Positions 27,405 to 34,992 of a stretch of DNA of 64,000 bases are shown one piece after another. The translations under genes and the position numbers were made by a program. The DNA is from Lacibacter luteus (GTDB lineage: Bacteria; Bacteroidota; Bacteroidia; Chitinophagales; Chitinophagaceae), in NCBI RefSeq assembly GCF_004118265.1, contig NZ_SDHW01000007.1, positions 214,296 through 278,295 on the forward strand, read 5' to 3'. The notes beneath the pieces are model-generated. The model did not search any database. It saw only the letters and a program-made list of their open reading frames with translations, and was not told where the DNA came from. The first letter of the stretch is position 1; every line of letters starts with the position of its first letter.

Positions 27405-29936
27405 ATGAGAAAATTTATTATTACGGCCCTGCTTGCCTGTTGCTTACAGGTAAGTGCACAACAGCTTTCGTATTATTTACCAGCCAATGTTTCATATAAC
27501 AGTTCGGTGCCAACACCTAAATCGGTTGTAGGGCACGATGTAGGCGAGTGGCACATTACCCACGACCGCCTTGTTACGTACATGAAAACAGTTGATGCGG
27601 CGAGCGACAGGGTTACACTGACAGTTACAGGTACTACACACGAAGGAAGACAACAGCTGGCTTTGTTTATTACAACGCCTGCCAATCATGCAAAGCTTGA
27701 AAGCATCCGGCAGCAGCATCTGCAGTTAAGCGATCCTGTAAAAAGCACTTCATTAAATACCGCCGATATGCCCGCAGTAGTATGGATCGGTTGCAGTATA
27801 CATGGTAACGAACCCAGCGGTGCAAATATGAGTCTGTTGCTCATTTATCATTTAGCAGCTGCACAAGGAAAAGCAATTGATGAATTACTGGAGAATACAG
27901 TCATCATTTTAGATCCTTCTTTTAATCCTGATGGTTTGAATCGTTTTTCCAATTGGGTAAATATGCACAAGAGTGCAACTTTGGTAAGCGATCCCAACAC
28001 AAGAGAATACAATGAAGTATGGCCCGGTGGCAGAACCAATCATTACTGGTTCGATCTGAACCGTGACTGGTTGCCTGCACAGCAGCCCGAAAGCCAGAAC
28101 CGTTTGAAAATTTTTCACGACTGGCGCCCGAATATCTTAACCGATCATCACGAAATGGGCAGCAACTCCACCTTCTTTTTTCAACCCGGTGTTCCCAGTC
28201 GTGTAAACCCCAACACACCAAAGAAAAATCAACAGCTTACCGGCGCTATCGGTAACTATCATGCGAAATATTTAGACAGTATCGGTTCGCTTTATTTTAC
28301 CAAGGAAGGGTATGATGATTTCTATTACGGTAAAGGTTCAACTTTTCCCGATATACACGGCAGTATTGGTATTTTGTTTGAACAGGCGAGTAGCCGTGGG
28401 CATGTGCAACAAACAGAAAACGGTTTGCTTACGTTTGGCTTTACCATCCGCAACCAGTTTGTAACAGCATTATCCACGCTGGAAGCTGCACGCAACATGC
28501 GCAAAGAATTGCTCGATTACCAACGACAGTTTTACCAGGATGTAAAAACAGAAGCCGCTGCATCTGCAGTAAAAGCATATGTGTTTGGCGATGCGTACGA
28601 TCAAAGCCGCAATGCTTTGTTTTTAGAAATGATGAAGCGACACAAGATCGAGATCTACGAAAACAAACAGGCACTTGATGCAGATGGAAAAAGTTTTAAG
28701 CCCGGCAGTTCCTGGATCGTGCCAACCAATCAAAGCCAGTTTAAACTGGTAAAAACCATTTTTGAAAAAACATTGAATTACGAAGACAGTTTGTTCTACG
28801 ATATTACCAGTTGGACTTTTCCTTTAGCAATGGGTTTGCCTTCGGCTGAATTAAAAACAGTACCAACTCTTGGTAACAGTGTAGATGATGTAAAGAAACC
28901 AACAGGCTCAATTATTGGCAGCAGCAGCAAGTATGCCTATGCTTTTGAGTGGGATGATTTTTATGCACCGAAACTTTTATATGCATTGCAATCGAAAGGA
29001 GTTATTACCAAAGTTGCATCGCAGCAATTTGAATCGGTTACATCAACCGGCAATAAGAAATTTACATTCGGAACCATTGTTATTCCGGTTGCCATTCAAT
29101 CAAAAACGGCAGACGATATACAGCGTATTATTGAAACAAATGTTGCCGCAACCGGTGTGCAGGTATATGCGTTGAACAATGGGTTATCTGTTAGCGGAAT
29201 TGATTTGGGCAGCGGCAGTTTGGTAGCTACACGTACGCCCCGTATTCTGATGCTCGGAGGTAACGGTACCAGCAGTAACGATGCAGGAGAGATCTGGCAT
29301 ATGCTCGATCAGCGAATGAAAATTCCTTCGTCTTTAATTGAACTCGATCGTTTTGGTTCGGCAAATATCAGCAGCTATAATATTATTGTTATGCCCGAAG
29401 GTTCGTATGGCAATATGGAAAAAGCAGAACAGGATAAACTCCGTGCATGGATTAGCAATGGAGGCACTGTTTTGGCATTTGAAGGTGCAGGACGTTTTCT
29501 TGCATCGGCGGGCATTACCCGTACCATTTACCGCAGTGCCGATGGTAAAACAGATACAACTTTGATGTTGCCCTACAACATGCGCAGCGATGAAATGCGT
29601 GCTCGTGAAATGCCCGGTTCTATTTTTGAAGCACGTATTGATCATACACATCCGCTTTGCTATGGTTTCCGTACAAAAACGATGAGCATCTTTAAAGCAA
29701 ATACGTTGTTTATGGATCAGAATAACAGTCCGTACGATTCACCTGTTTTGTTATCCGATAATCCATTGCAGAGCGGTTACCTGCATAAAAGTTATGTTGA
29801 TAAAGTAAAAGGAACAGCTGTTGTGAATATTGAAAATATCGGCCGTGGTAAAGTAATTACTTACAGCGATAATATGAACTTCCGTGCATTTTGGTTTGGT
29901 ACAAGCAAACTGTTTTTAAATGCCCTGTTTTTTTAA
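27405..29936 (+). CDS. secreted M14-family zinc carboxypeptidase
   Basis: 843 residues with signal peptide MRKFIITALLACCLQVSAQ. The M14 domain (about 40-360) has the zinc motif SIHGNEPSG (His133, Glu136), the FNPDGLNRFSNW substrate region, RDWLPAQQPES, a third His in DHHEMGSN, and the catalytic Glu region ILFEQASSRG. The rest, about 400-843, holds a GATase1-like or Rossmann-like region (RILMLGGNGTSSNDAG, NIIVMPEGSYGNME). This long form is common in Bacteroidota. It should cleave peptides or muropeptides in the periplasm or outside the cell. A weak -7 element, TATATTCG, lies at 27380-27387. Followed by a hairpin at 29949. Confidence 0.9.
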   Translation: MRKFIITALLACCLQVSAQQLSYYLPANVSYNSSVPTPKSVVGHDVGEWHITHDRLVTYMKTVDAASDRVTLTVTGTTHEGRQQLALFITTPANHAKLESIRQQHLQLSDPVKSTSLNTADMPAVVWIGCSIHGNEPSGANMSLLLIYHLAAAQGKAIDELLENTVIILDPSFNPDGLNRFSNWVNMHKSATLVSDPNTREYNEVWPGGRTNHYWFDLNRDWLPAQQPESQNRLKIFHDWRPNILTDHHEMGSNSTFFFQPGVPSRVNPNTPKKNQQLTGAIGNYHAKYLDSIGSLYFTKEGYDDFYYGKGSTFPDIHGSIGILFEQASSRGHVQQTENGLLTFGFTIRNQFVTALSTLEAARNMRKELLDYQRQFYQDVKTEAAASAVKAYVFGDAYDQSRNALFLEMMKRHKIEIYENKQALDADGKSFKPGSSWIVPTNQSQFKLVKTIFEKTLNYEDSLFYDITSWTFPLAMGLPSAELKTVPTLGNSVDDVKKPTGSIIGSSSKYAYAFEWDDFYAPKLLYALQSKGVITKVASQQFESVTSTGNKKFTFGTIVIPVAIQSKTADDIQRIIETNVAATGVQVYALNNGLSVSGIDLGSGSLVATRTPRILMLGGNGTSSNDAGEIWHMLDQRMKIPSSLIELDRFGSANISSYNIIVMPEGSYGNMEKAEQDKLRAWISNGGTVLAFEGAGRFLASAGITRTIYRSADGKTDTTLMLPYNMRSDEMRAREMPGSIFEARIDHTHPLCYGFRTKTMSIFKANTLFMDQNNSPYDSPVLLSDNPLQSGYLHKSYVDKVKGTAVVNIENIGRGKVITYSDNMNFRAFWFGTSKLFLNALFF

Positions 29937-29948
29937 AATAGCCAGATG

Positions 29949-29990
29949 ATGCCGGTTTTCGGGAGCTTACCGGAAACTGGCATCCTTTCT
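29949..29990 (+). terminator. hairpin after the M14 peptidase gene
   Basis: 14-bp stem (29949-29962 with 29970-29983, two G-T pairs) and a 7-nt loop, followed only by CCTTTCT. The T-run is weak. It sits directly before the -7 element of the gtrA-like gene. Confidence 0.65.
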
Positions 29991-29991
29991 A

Positions 29992-29999
29992 TACCTTTG
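29992..29999 (+). promoter_or_regulatory. -7 promoter element of the GtrA-like gene
   Basis: TACCTTTG matches TAnnTTTG exactly and ends 8 bp before the ATG at 30008, so any 5' leader would be only a few nucleotides long. Confidence 0.45.
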
Positions 30000-30007
30000 C
30001 CGCTTCC

Positions 30008-30490
30008 ATGATTAACAGTTTCGTTTCGTTTATACATGCGTTTATTGACTGGTTTTATCCGCCATTCAAAAAGCTGATGCCTTTGCAAACCTTTCGTTAT
30101 GCTGCCTGTGGAGGAGGTAATACCTTGCTCGATATTAGTCTGTTTTACATCAGCTATAATTTCATTTTACATAAGGAGATGGTGCATACACCCGTTATGA
30201 CATTGAGCCCGCATATTGCTGCTTTCCTTATGTCGTTCATTATTACGTTTCCTGTTGGTTTTTTTCTCAGTCGTTATGTAGTGTTTGAAGGCAGTGCTGT
30301 TCGTAAACGGGACCAACTACCCAAGTATATGATCGTAGTAGTAGGTGCAATTTTGCTGAACTATTTTTTTCTGAAAGTATTTGTTGAAACTTTTCACATG
30401 TATGCTACGTTAGCTAAGATCTGCACAACATTTTTTGTAGTGGCCTTCAGTTATTTTTCGCAAAAGTATTTTACGTTTAAAGTGGGATAG
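30008..30490 (+). CDS. GtrA-like membrane protein
   Basis: 160 residues with four membrane segments (about 30-50, 62-85, 103-122, 130-150). The family pattern is clear: LQTFRYAACGGGNTLLDISLF at the first segment, FLMSFIITFPVGFFLSRYVVF at the second, and FFVVAFSYFSQKYFTF at the end. GtrA proteins help move undecaprenyl-linked sugars across the inner membrane or act in related glycan steps. No glycosyltransferase is adjacent. It ends 2 bp from the convergent DUF456 gene. Confidence 0.87.
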   Translation: MINSFVSFIHAFIDWFYPPFKKLMPLQTFRYAACGGGNTLLDISLFYISYNFILHKEMVHTPVMTLSPHIAAFLMSFIITFPVGFFLSRYVVFEGSAVRKRDQLPKYMIVVVGAILLNYFFLKVFVETFHMYATLAKICTTFFVVAFSYFSQKYFTFKVG

Positions 30491-30492
30491 TA

Positions 30493-30963
30493 TCAAATGG
30501 CTGTAACAATATAATACAGCATAAAAAAGCAGATGATCAGTTTCAAAAAACTGCCTGCAAGAAATCCAACAAATGAGCCTAATGCAGCTTTCAATGCAAT
30601 GTTTGAGTTTTGCTGTGCAATCATTTCACCAATAAATGCTCCTGCAAACGGACCTAAAATAACTCCCCACGGTCCGAGCCAGAACGCAGCAATAAATCCC
30701 AGCGTACATCCCCATACACCGTATTTTGTTCCGCCGAATTTTTTTGTACCCCAAATAGGAATAAAATAATCGAGCACCAACGAAACAACCACGATCGCTG
30801 CCCAAAATATAAGAAAGCCTGTACCGAAAGGCGCATCGTTCCTTAACTGTTGCAGTAATAAACCTGCGTAGGCAATCGGCGGCCCGGGAATTAAAGGCAA
30901 TATACTGCCTGCAATACCTATAACTGCAAGAACAATTCCGGCAATAATGAGTAACCATTCCAT
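30493..30963 (-). CDS. DUF456-family small membrane protein
   Basis: 156 residues with four to five membrane segments. The DUF456 pattern is visible: PLIPGPPIAYAGLLLQQL near the N-terminus, KKFGGTKYGVWGCTLG and GPFAGAFIGEMIAQ in the middle. Glycine-rich membrane stretches are typical. Function unknown for the family. Convergent with gtrA and divergent from fbp. Confidence 0.87.
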   Translation of the reverse strand: MEWLLIIAGIVLAVIGIAGSILPLIPGPPIAYAGLLLQQLRNDAPFGTGFLIFWAAIVVVSLVLDYFIPIWGTKKFGGTKYGVWGCTLGFIAAFWLGPWGVILGPFAGAFIGEMIAQQNSNIALKAALGSFVGFLAGSFLKLIICFFMLYYIVTAI

Positions 30964-31059
30964 CAGATAAAGATAAATGATGATGCGACTGCTTCGTGTT
31001 TTCTGTTGTTAAAACAGCAGGACAGTATAGGATCGGTTTTATCATCGTACTTATTACCT

Positions 31060-31067
31060 TACATTTG
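31060..31067 (+). promoter_or_regulatory. -7 promoter element of fbp
   Basis: TACATTTG matches TAnnTTTG exactly, 28 bp before the ATG at 31096. TTTT at 31037-31040 is at the right distance (19 bp) to be a -33 element with one mismatch. Confidence 0.5.
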
Positions 31068-31095
31068 TCGCAAACGATTTCTAAACGATAGCTAT

Positions 31096-32115
31096 ATGAG
31101 TGTAAACAGAAAAGTATTAACTCTGGATGAGTTCACCATCCAGCAGTTACGCAATTTCCCACAAGCCACAGGTGAACTGAGTAGCCTGCTCCGGGATCTT
31201 GGTCTTGCCGCCAAACGTGTTAATGTAGAAGTAAACAAAGCCGGTCTTGTAGATATACTGGGCGATGCCGGCAGCGTAAACGTTCAGGGCGAAGATGTAA
31301 AGAAACTCGACATTTTTGCTAACAATCAATTCATGAAAGTATTGCAGCACGGCATCAGCTGTGCAGGTATTGCCAGCGAAGAGCTGGATGATATTGTGGT
31401 GTTTGATGATGAGATCAGCAACAACGCAAAATATGTTGTGATGTTCGATCCGCTGGATGGCAGTGGTAATATTGATGTAAACATTTCCATCGGCACCATC
31501 TTTAGTGTATACCGTCGTGTAAGCGAAAGAGGAAAGCCTTGTACACAGGAAGATTTTCTGCAAAAAGGACGTAACCAGGTTGCTGCCGGTTACATGGTGT
31601 ATGGCAGCAGTACCATGATGGTGTACGCAACACGCAGGGGCGTGAATGGGTTTACATTAGATCCGTCTATTGGCGAATTCTGTTTAAGTCATCCCGATAT
31701 TCAATGTCCGCCCGATGGCAATATTTACTCCGTTAATCACGGTAATTTTTTCCGTTACGAAAAAGGCGTGCAGGAATACATCAATACCTGCCAGAAAAAA
31801 GATAAAAGCAACGGCGGTCCGTATACGCAACGTTATATCGGCAGCATGGTGGCCGATGTGCACCGCAGTCTTATCAAAGGCGGAATTTTTATGTACCCCG
31901 GAACAATCGATCGTCCGAACGGTAAGCTCCGTTTAAATTACGAGTGCAATCCGTTTGCATTTATTATGGAAGTGGCGGGAGGCAGAGCAACCAATGGCAT
32001 TATCCCCATTATTGATGTACAGCCAACCGAACTGCATCAACGTATGCCCATGTTTATCGGCAGCAAAAACATGATGGATGAGCTGGATACATATTTAGCT
32101 AAGCATGCATCGTAA
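31096..32115 (+). CDS. fbp: class I fructose-1,6-bisphosphatase
   Basis: 339 residues from the ATG at 31096 (MSVNRKVLTLDEF); upstream in-frame codons would run through the promoter. Metal and substrate motifs are intact: the DPLDGSGNIDVNISIGTIF loop, GYMVYGSSTMMVYATRRGV, and YPGTIDRPNGKLRLNYECNP followed by GGRATNG. It removes the 1-phosphate from fructose 1,6-bisphosphate, the committed step of gluconeogenesis, in the cytoplasm. Length and layout are standard for type I enzymes. Single gene with its own promoter; the ABC ATPase gene follows after 32 bp. Confidence 0.96.
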   Translation: MSVNRKVLTLDEFTIQQLRNFPQATGELSSLLRDLGLAAKRVNVEVNKAGLVDILGDAGSVNVQGEDVKKLDIFANNQFMKVLQHGISCAGIASEELDDIVVFDDEISNNAKYVVMFDPLDGSGNIDVNISIGTIFSVYRRVSERGKPCTQEDFLQKGRNQVAAGYMVYGSSTMMVYATRRGVNGFTLDPSIGEFCLSHPDIQCPPDGNIYSVNHGNFFRYEKGVQEYINTCQKKDKSNGGPYTQRYIGSMVADVHRSLIKGGIFMYPGTIDRPNGKLRLNYECNPFAFIMEVAGGRATNGIIPIIDVQPTELHQRMPMFIGSKNMMDELDTYLAKHAS

Positions 32116-32147
32116 TCCGCCTTGTTCCGTTTACCTTCGCAGGCAGA

Positions 32148-32906
32148 ATGAAGAAAATAATTGAAGTAAAGAACCTCGTTAAAAACTACGGAAACTTCCG
32201 GGCTGTTAAAGGTCTTAGTTTCGATGTGTATGAAGGGGAGATATTTGGTTTACTTGGACCCAATGGCGCAGGTAAATCAACCACACTTGAAATTATTGAA
32301 ACGCTGAGAGAGAAAACAAGCGGTGAAGTGCTGGTGAATGGTTTTAACCTCGATACACAGTTCAATGATATTAAGCAGATCATTGGTGTGCAGTTGCAGA
32401 CTTCGGGTTACTATCCCGGGCTTAATCTTACAGAACTTATTCAGCTGTTCAGCGGTTTGTATAACCGCAAAGTAAATGCGATGGAGCTGTTGAAAACCGT
32501 TAATCTCGAAGAAAAGGCAAAGGCAAAATTTAAAGAGTTAAGTGGCGGACAGAAACAACGTTTTTCTGTTGCCACCACACTTATAAATGAACCGAAGATC
32601 GTTTTCCTCGACGAGCCAACTACCGGTCTCGATCCACAAGCCCGACGCAATTTATGGGAGCTGGTAAAAAATATCCAGGCACGTGGTACCACTGTTATAA
32701 TTACCACCCATTACATGGATGAAGCCGAATATCTTTGCGACCGTGTAGCCATCATCGACAGTGGAAACATTGTGGCGCTGGATACACCGGGTAAGCTCAT
32801 TGATCAATTGCTGGCAACCGGTTTTGAACGACCCAAGCAAATGAAAGCTGCCAACCTGGAAGATGTTTTTATTTCACTAACCGGCCATGCATTGCGTGGC
32901 GAATAA
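32148..32906 (+). CDS. ABC transporter ATP-binding protein, without a permease gene nearby
   Basis: 252 residues, one nucleotide-binding domain. Walker A GPNGAGKST at 37-45, Q-loop in GVQLQTSGYYPG, signature LSGGQKQRFSV, Walker B IVFLDEPTTGLD, H-loop TTHYMDEAEYL. The type matches the CcmA/NodI/DrrA-like ATPases that pair with ABC-2 permeases for drug or polysaccharide export. The next gene is an FKBP isomerase and the previous one fbp, so no permease is adjacent. A near -7 element (TACCTTCG) lies at 32132-32139. It ends 19 bp before the FKBP gene and may be co-transcribed with it. Confidence 0.92.
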   Translation: MKKIIEVKNLVKNYGNFRAVKGLSFDVYEGEIFGLLGPNGAGKSTTLEIIETLREKTSGEVLVNGFNLDTQFNDIKQIIGVQLQTSGYYPGLNLTELIQLFSGLYNRKVNAMELLKTVNLEEKAKAKFKELSGGQKQRFSVATTLINEPKIVFLDEPTTGLDPQARRNLWELVKNIQARGTTVIITTHYMDEAEYLCDRVAIIDSGNIVALDTPGKLIDQLLATGFERPKQMKAANLEDVFISLTGHALRGE

Positions 32907-32925
32907 ATTTTAATTATCAAAGCAC

Positions 32926-33681
32926 ATGCGTATTTTTTCTTTTGTTACTGTAGGGTTGCTAGCTGCAACTGTTGCAACAGCACAAAGCTCAAAACCTGCA
33001 GTAAAGAAACCTGCTGCAAAAACAACAACTACAAAAACAGCGGCTAAACCCGCAGCTCCCAAACCATTGTTACGAAACGGTATTGACAGTTTAAGCTATG
33101 CTATTGGTTTAAACATTGGCGGTAACATGCAGGCACAGGGTATTGAAAACCTCAGCTACATTGCGTTGAACAAAGGCATTGCAGATGCAATGAAAAAAAA
33201 CGGTACACCATTAATGGATGATAATACTGCAAACATGACGATACAACAAAAATTACAGGAATACATGGCCAAAAAGAATGGCGCTGTAAAAGAAGAAGGA
33301 AGAAAATTTCTTGCCGAAAATAAAAAGCAAGCCGGTGTGGTTGAATTGCCAAGTGGTGTTCAATACAAAATTATTACACAGGGTACAGGACCAAAACCAT
33401 TGTTAGAAGACACCATCAAGTTTCATTATAAAGGAACAAGACTCGATGGTTTTGTTTTTGATGAATCGTATAAACGTGGAGAGCCTGTAATCTATCCGTT
33501 AAACCAATTAATTGAAGGCTGGAAACAAACAGTGGTGTTGATGCCTGCAGGCAGTAAATGGCAACTGTTCATTCCAAGTGATTATGGTTATGGCGATCGT
33601 GGTGCCGGTGGCGATATTCCAGGTGGTGCTACACTCGTATTTGAATTGGAACTGCTGGAAGTAATTCCGGTGAAGAAATAA
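32926..33681 (+). CDS. periplasmic FKBP-type peptidyl-prolyl isomerase
   Basis: 251 residues with signal peptide MRIFSFVTVGLLAATVATAQ. A Lys/Ala/Thr-rich linker (about 21-50) leads to an FKBP_N dimerisation domain (about 52-135, SLSYAIGLNIGGNMQAQG), then an FKBP catalytic domain (about 150-250) with FHYKGTRLDGFVFDESY, IPSDYGYGDRGAGGDIPGG and TLVFELELLEV. It is the FklB/Mip/FkpA type, which speeds proline isomerisation during folding of exported proteins. It lies just downstream of the ABC ATPase gene. Confidence 0.93.
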   Translation: MRIFSFVTVGLLAATVATAQSSKPAVKKPAAKTTTTKTAAKPAAPKPLLRNGIDSLSYAIGLNIGGNMQAQGIENLSYIALNKGIADAMKKNGTPLMDDNTANMTIQQKLQEYMAKKNGAVKEEGRKFLAENKKQAGVVELPSGVQYKIITQGTGPKPLLEDTIKFHYKGTRLDGFVFDESYKRGEPVIYPLNQLIEGWKQTVVLMPAGSKWQLFIPSDYGYGDRGAGGDIPGGATLVFELELLEVIPVKK

Positions 33682-33687
33682 GAAACG

Positions 33688-33766
33688 GTTGATGGTTCAT
33701 AGTTAATAGCTGATGGCAGAACATTGGATTGACTATGAACTATTAACCATAAACGATGAACAATTA
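33688..33766. repeat. facing 7-nt tandem arrays forming an imperfect hairpin
   Basis: Left arm 33688-33715: GTTGATG, GTTCATA, GTTAATA, GCTGATG. Right arm 33732-33766: ACTATGA, ACTATTA, ACCATAA, ACGATGA, ACAATTA. The 22-nt segments 33688-33709 and 33733-33754 pair with only about four mismatches. The A of the ATG start codon at 33766 is the last base of the last heptamer. Confidence 0.75.
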
Positions 33767-34287
33767 TGGACTTACGTTATCCCATTGGACAATACGAACC
33801 TGCTCCTTACAGCGATGCGTTGCGTGAAGAGCGTTTGGCTGATATCAAATTCTTACCCGGCTTACTCGAAAAAGCAATTGAGAATTTAGATGAAGCACAA
33901 CTGAACACGCCTTATCGTGATGGTGGCTGGACGGTGAAGCAGGTGGTGCATCATGTAAGCGACAGTCATTTAAATGCATTGAGCCGTTTAAAGTTTACGC
34001 TTACAGAAGAGAACCCAACCGTGATGGGCTACGATGAAGAAGCATGGGCGAAGACAGCGGAGTATACACAGCTACCCATAAATGTTTCGCTTACAATGAT
34101 CCATACCATACATGCCAAGCTGCATGTATTGTTTGCAAACTTAAGTGCAGAAGACTTTAAGCGGACCTATATTCACTCGCAATCAAAAAAACAATTCGAT
34201 CTCTGGTTTTTGCTGGGCATGTATGCGTGGCATGGCAAACATCATGCAGCACATATTACTGCATTAAGAGAGCGGATGGGATGGTGA
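33766..34287 (+). CDS. YfiT/BstA-type DinB-fold metal-dependent protein
   Basis: 173 residues. Four-helix DinB-like bundle with three metal-binding His positions: VKQVVHHVSDSH in the second helix and AWHGKHHAAHIT near the C-terminus. The sequence DLRYPIGQYEP at the start is typical of the YfiT/BstA subgroup, whose members act on thiol conjugates (bacillithiol S-transferases) or are annotated as metal-dependent hydrolases. Cytoplasmic. The gene is bracketed by two related hairpin arrays (33688-33766 and 34293-34372). Confidence 0.87.
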   Translation: MDLRYPIGQYEPAPYSDALREERLADIKFLPGLLEKAIENLDEAQLNTPYRDGGWTVKQVVHHVSDSHLNALSRLKFTLTEENPTVMGYDEEAWAKTAEYTQLPINVSLTMIHTIHAKLHVLFANLSAEDFKRTYIHSQSKKQFDLWFLLGMYAWHGKHHAAHITALRERMGW

Positions 34288-34292
34288 AATCA

Positions 34293-34372
34293 GTTCATAG
34301 TTCATGGCTGATGGTTCATAGCAGCCGATCTGCCTTAACTATGAACCATGAACAATAAACAATGAACCAATC
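34293..34372. repeat. facing 7-nt tandem arrays forming an imperfect hairpin
   Basis: Left arm 34293-34320: GTTCATA, GTTCATG, GCTGATG, GTTCATA. Right arm 34338-34372: ACTATGA, ACCATGA, ACAATAA, ACAATGA, ACCAATC. The right arm ends at the base before the ATG at 34373, so the likely ribosome-binding region of the Nudix gene is made of repeat. Close sequence relative of the array at 33.7 kb. Confidence 0.75.
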
Positions 34373-34921
34373 ATGAACTGGAAGACGCTCGCTTCAAAAT
34401 ACCTTTTTACAGATAACTGGCTTACGCTGCGTGTAGATAAATGCGAACGGCCCGATGGTAAAATTGTGGAGCCGTATTATGTATACGAATTTCCCGATTG
34501 GGTTACGGCTGTTGCGCTTACAACCGATCAGCAGGTCATTCTTGTACGGCAGTACCGGCATGCTTTGGGACAAACCATTTTAGAAATTCCCGGTGGCTGT
34601 GTAGATAAAACAGATGTTGATTACGAAGCTGCCTGTGCAAGAGAATTACTGGAAGAAACCGGTTACCAGTTTGAGAAGATCGAATTTCTCTGCAATACAT
34701 CTGCCAATCCATCAACCAATAATAACCTCATGCATGTGTACCTGGCAACAGGTGGTGTTAAGGTAAAAGAACAACAACTCGACGAAGCTGAAGATATTGA
34801 AGTGTTGCTTTGTTCCATTGATGAAGTAAAACAACTGCTGCGTGAAAACAAACTCATACAGAGTATGCATGTAACAGCATTGATGTATGCGTTGGAAAAA
34901 ATAGGAGAGTTGAAGTATTAA
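34373..34921 (+). CDS. Nudix hydrolase, ADP-ribose-pyrophosphatase-like
   Basis: 182 residues. N-terminal strands (TLRVDKCERPDGKIVEPYYV) and VILVRQYRHALGQTILEIPGG are typical of ADP-sugar pyrophosphatases. The Nudix box reads GGCVDKTDVDYEAACARELL then EETGY; the REL-EETGY part is intact, while the first Glu of the consensus is replaced by an Asp-containing stretch one residue longer. The enzyme should cleave nucleoside diphosphates linked to another group, ADP-ribose being the best guess. Cytoplasmic. Confidence 0.88.
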   Translation: MNWKTLASKYLFTDNWLTLRVDKCERPDGKIVEPYYVYEFPDWVTAVALTTDQQVILVRQYRHALGQTILEIPGGCVDKTDVDYEAACARELLEETGYQFEKIEFLCNTSANPSTNNNLMHVYLATGGVKVKEQQLDEAEDIEVLLCSIDEVKQLLRENKLIQSMHVTALMYALEKIGELKY

Positions 34922-34923
34922 AA

Positions 34924-34992
34924 ATTACGAGGTACAAATTACAAAGTACGGCGCTGCTCACTATTCACCACGTTCCATTGACCATTCAACTT
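34924..34992. repeat. facing 7-nt tandem arrays overlapping the folC stop
   Basis: Left arm 34924-34951: ATTACGA, GGTACAA, ATTACAA, AGTACGG. Right arm 34958-34992: TCACTAT, TCACCAC, GTTCCAT, TGACCAT, TCAACTT. The right arm covers the stop codon and the last ten codons of folC (leftward). Confidence 0.6.

Noticed and set aside
33688..34372. CRISPR array reading of the regular repeats
   Set aside because: Units are 7 nt, degenerate and contiguous with no spacers; no cas genes nearby.
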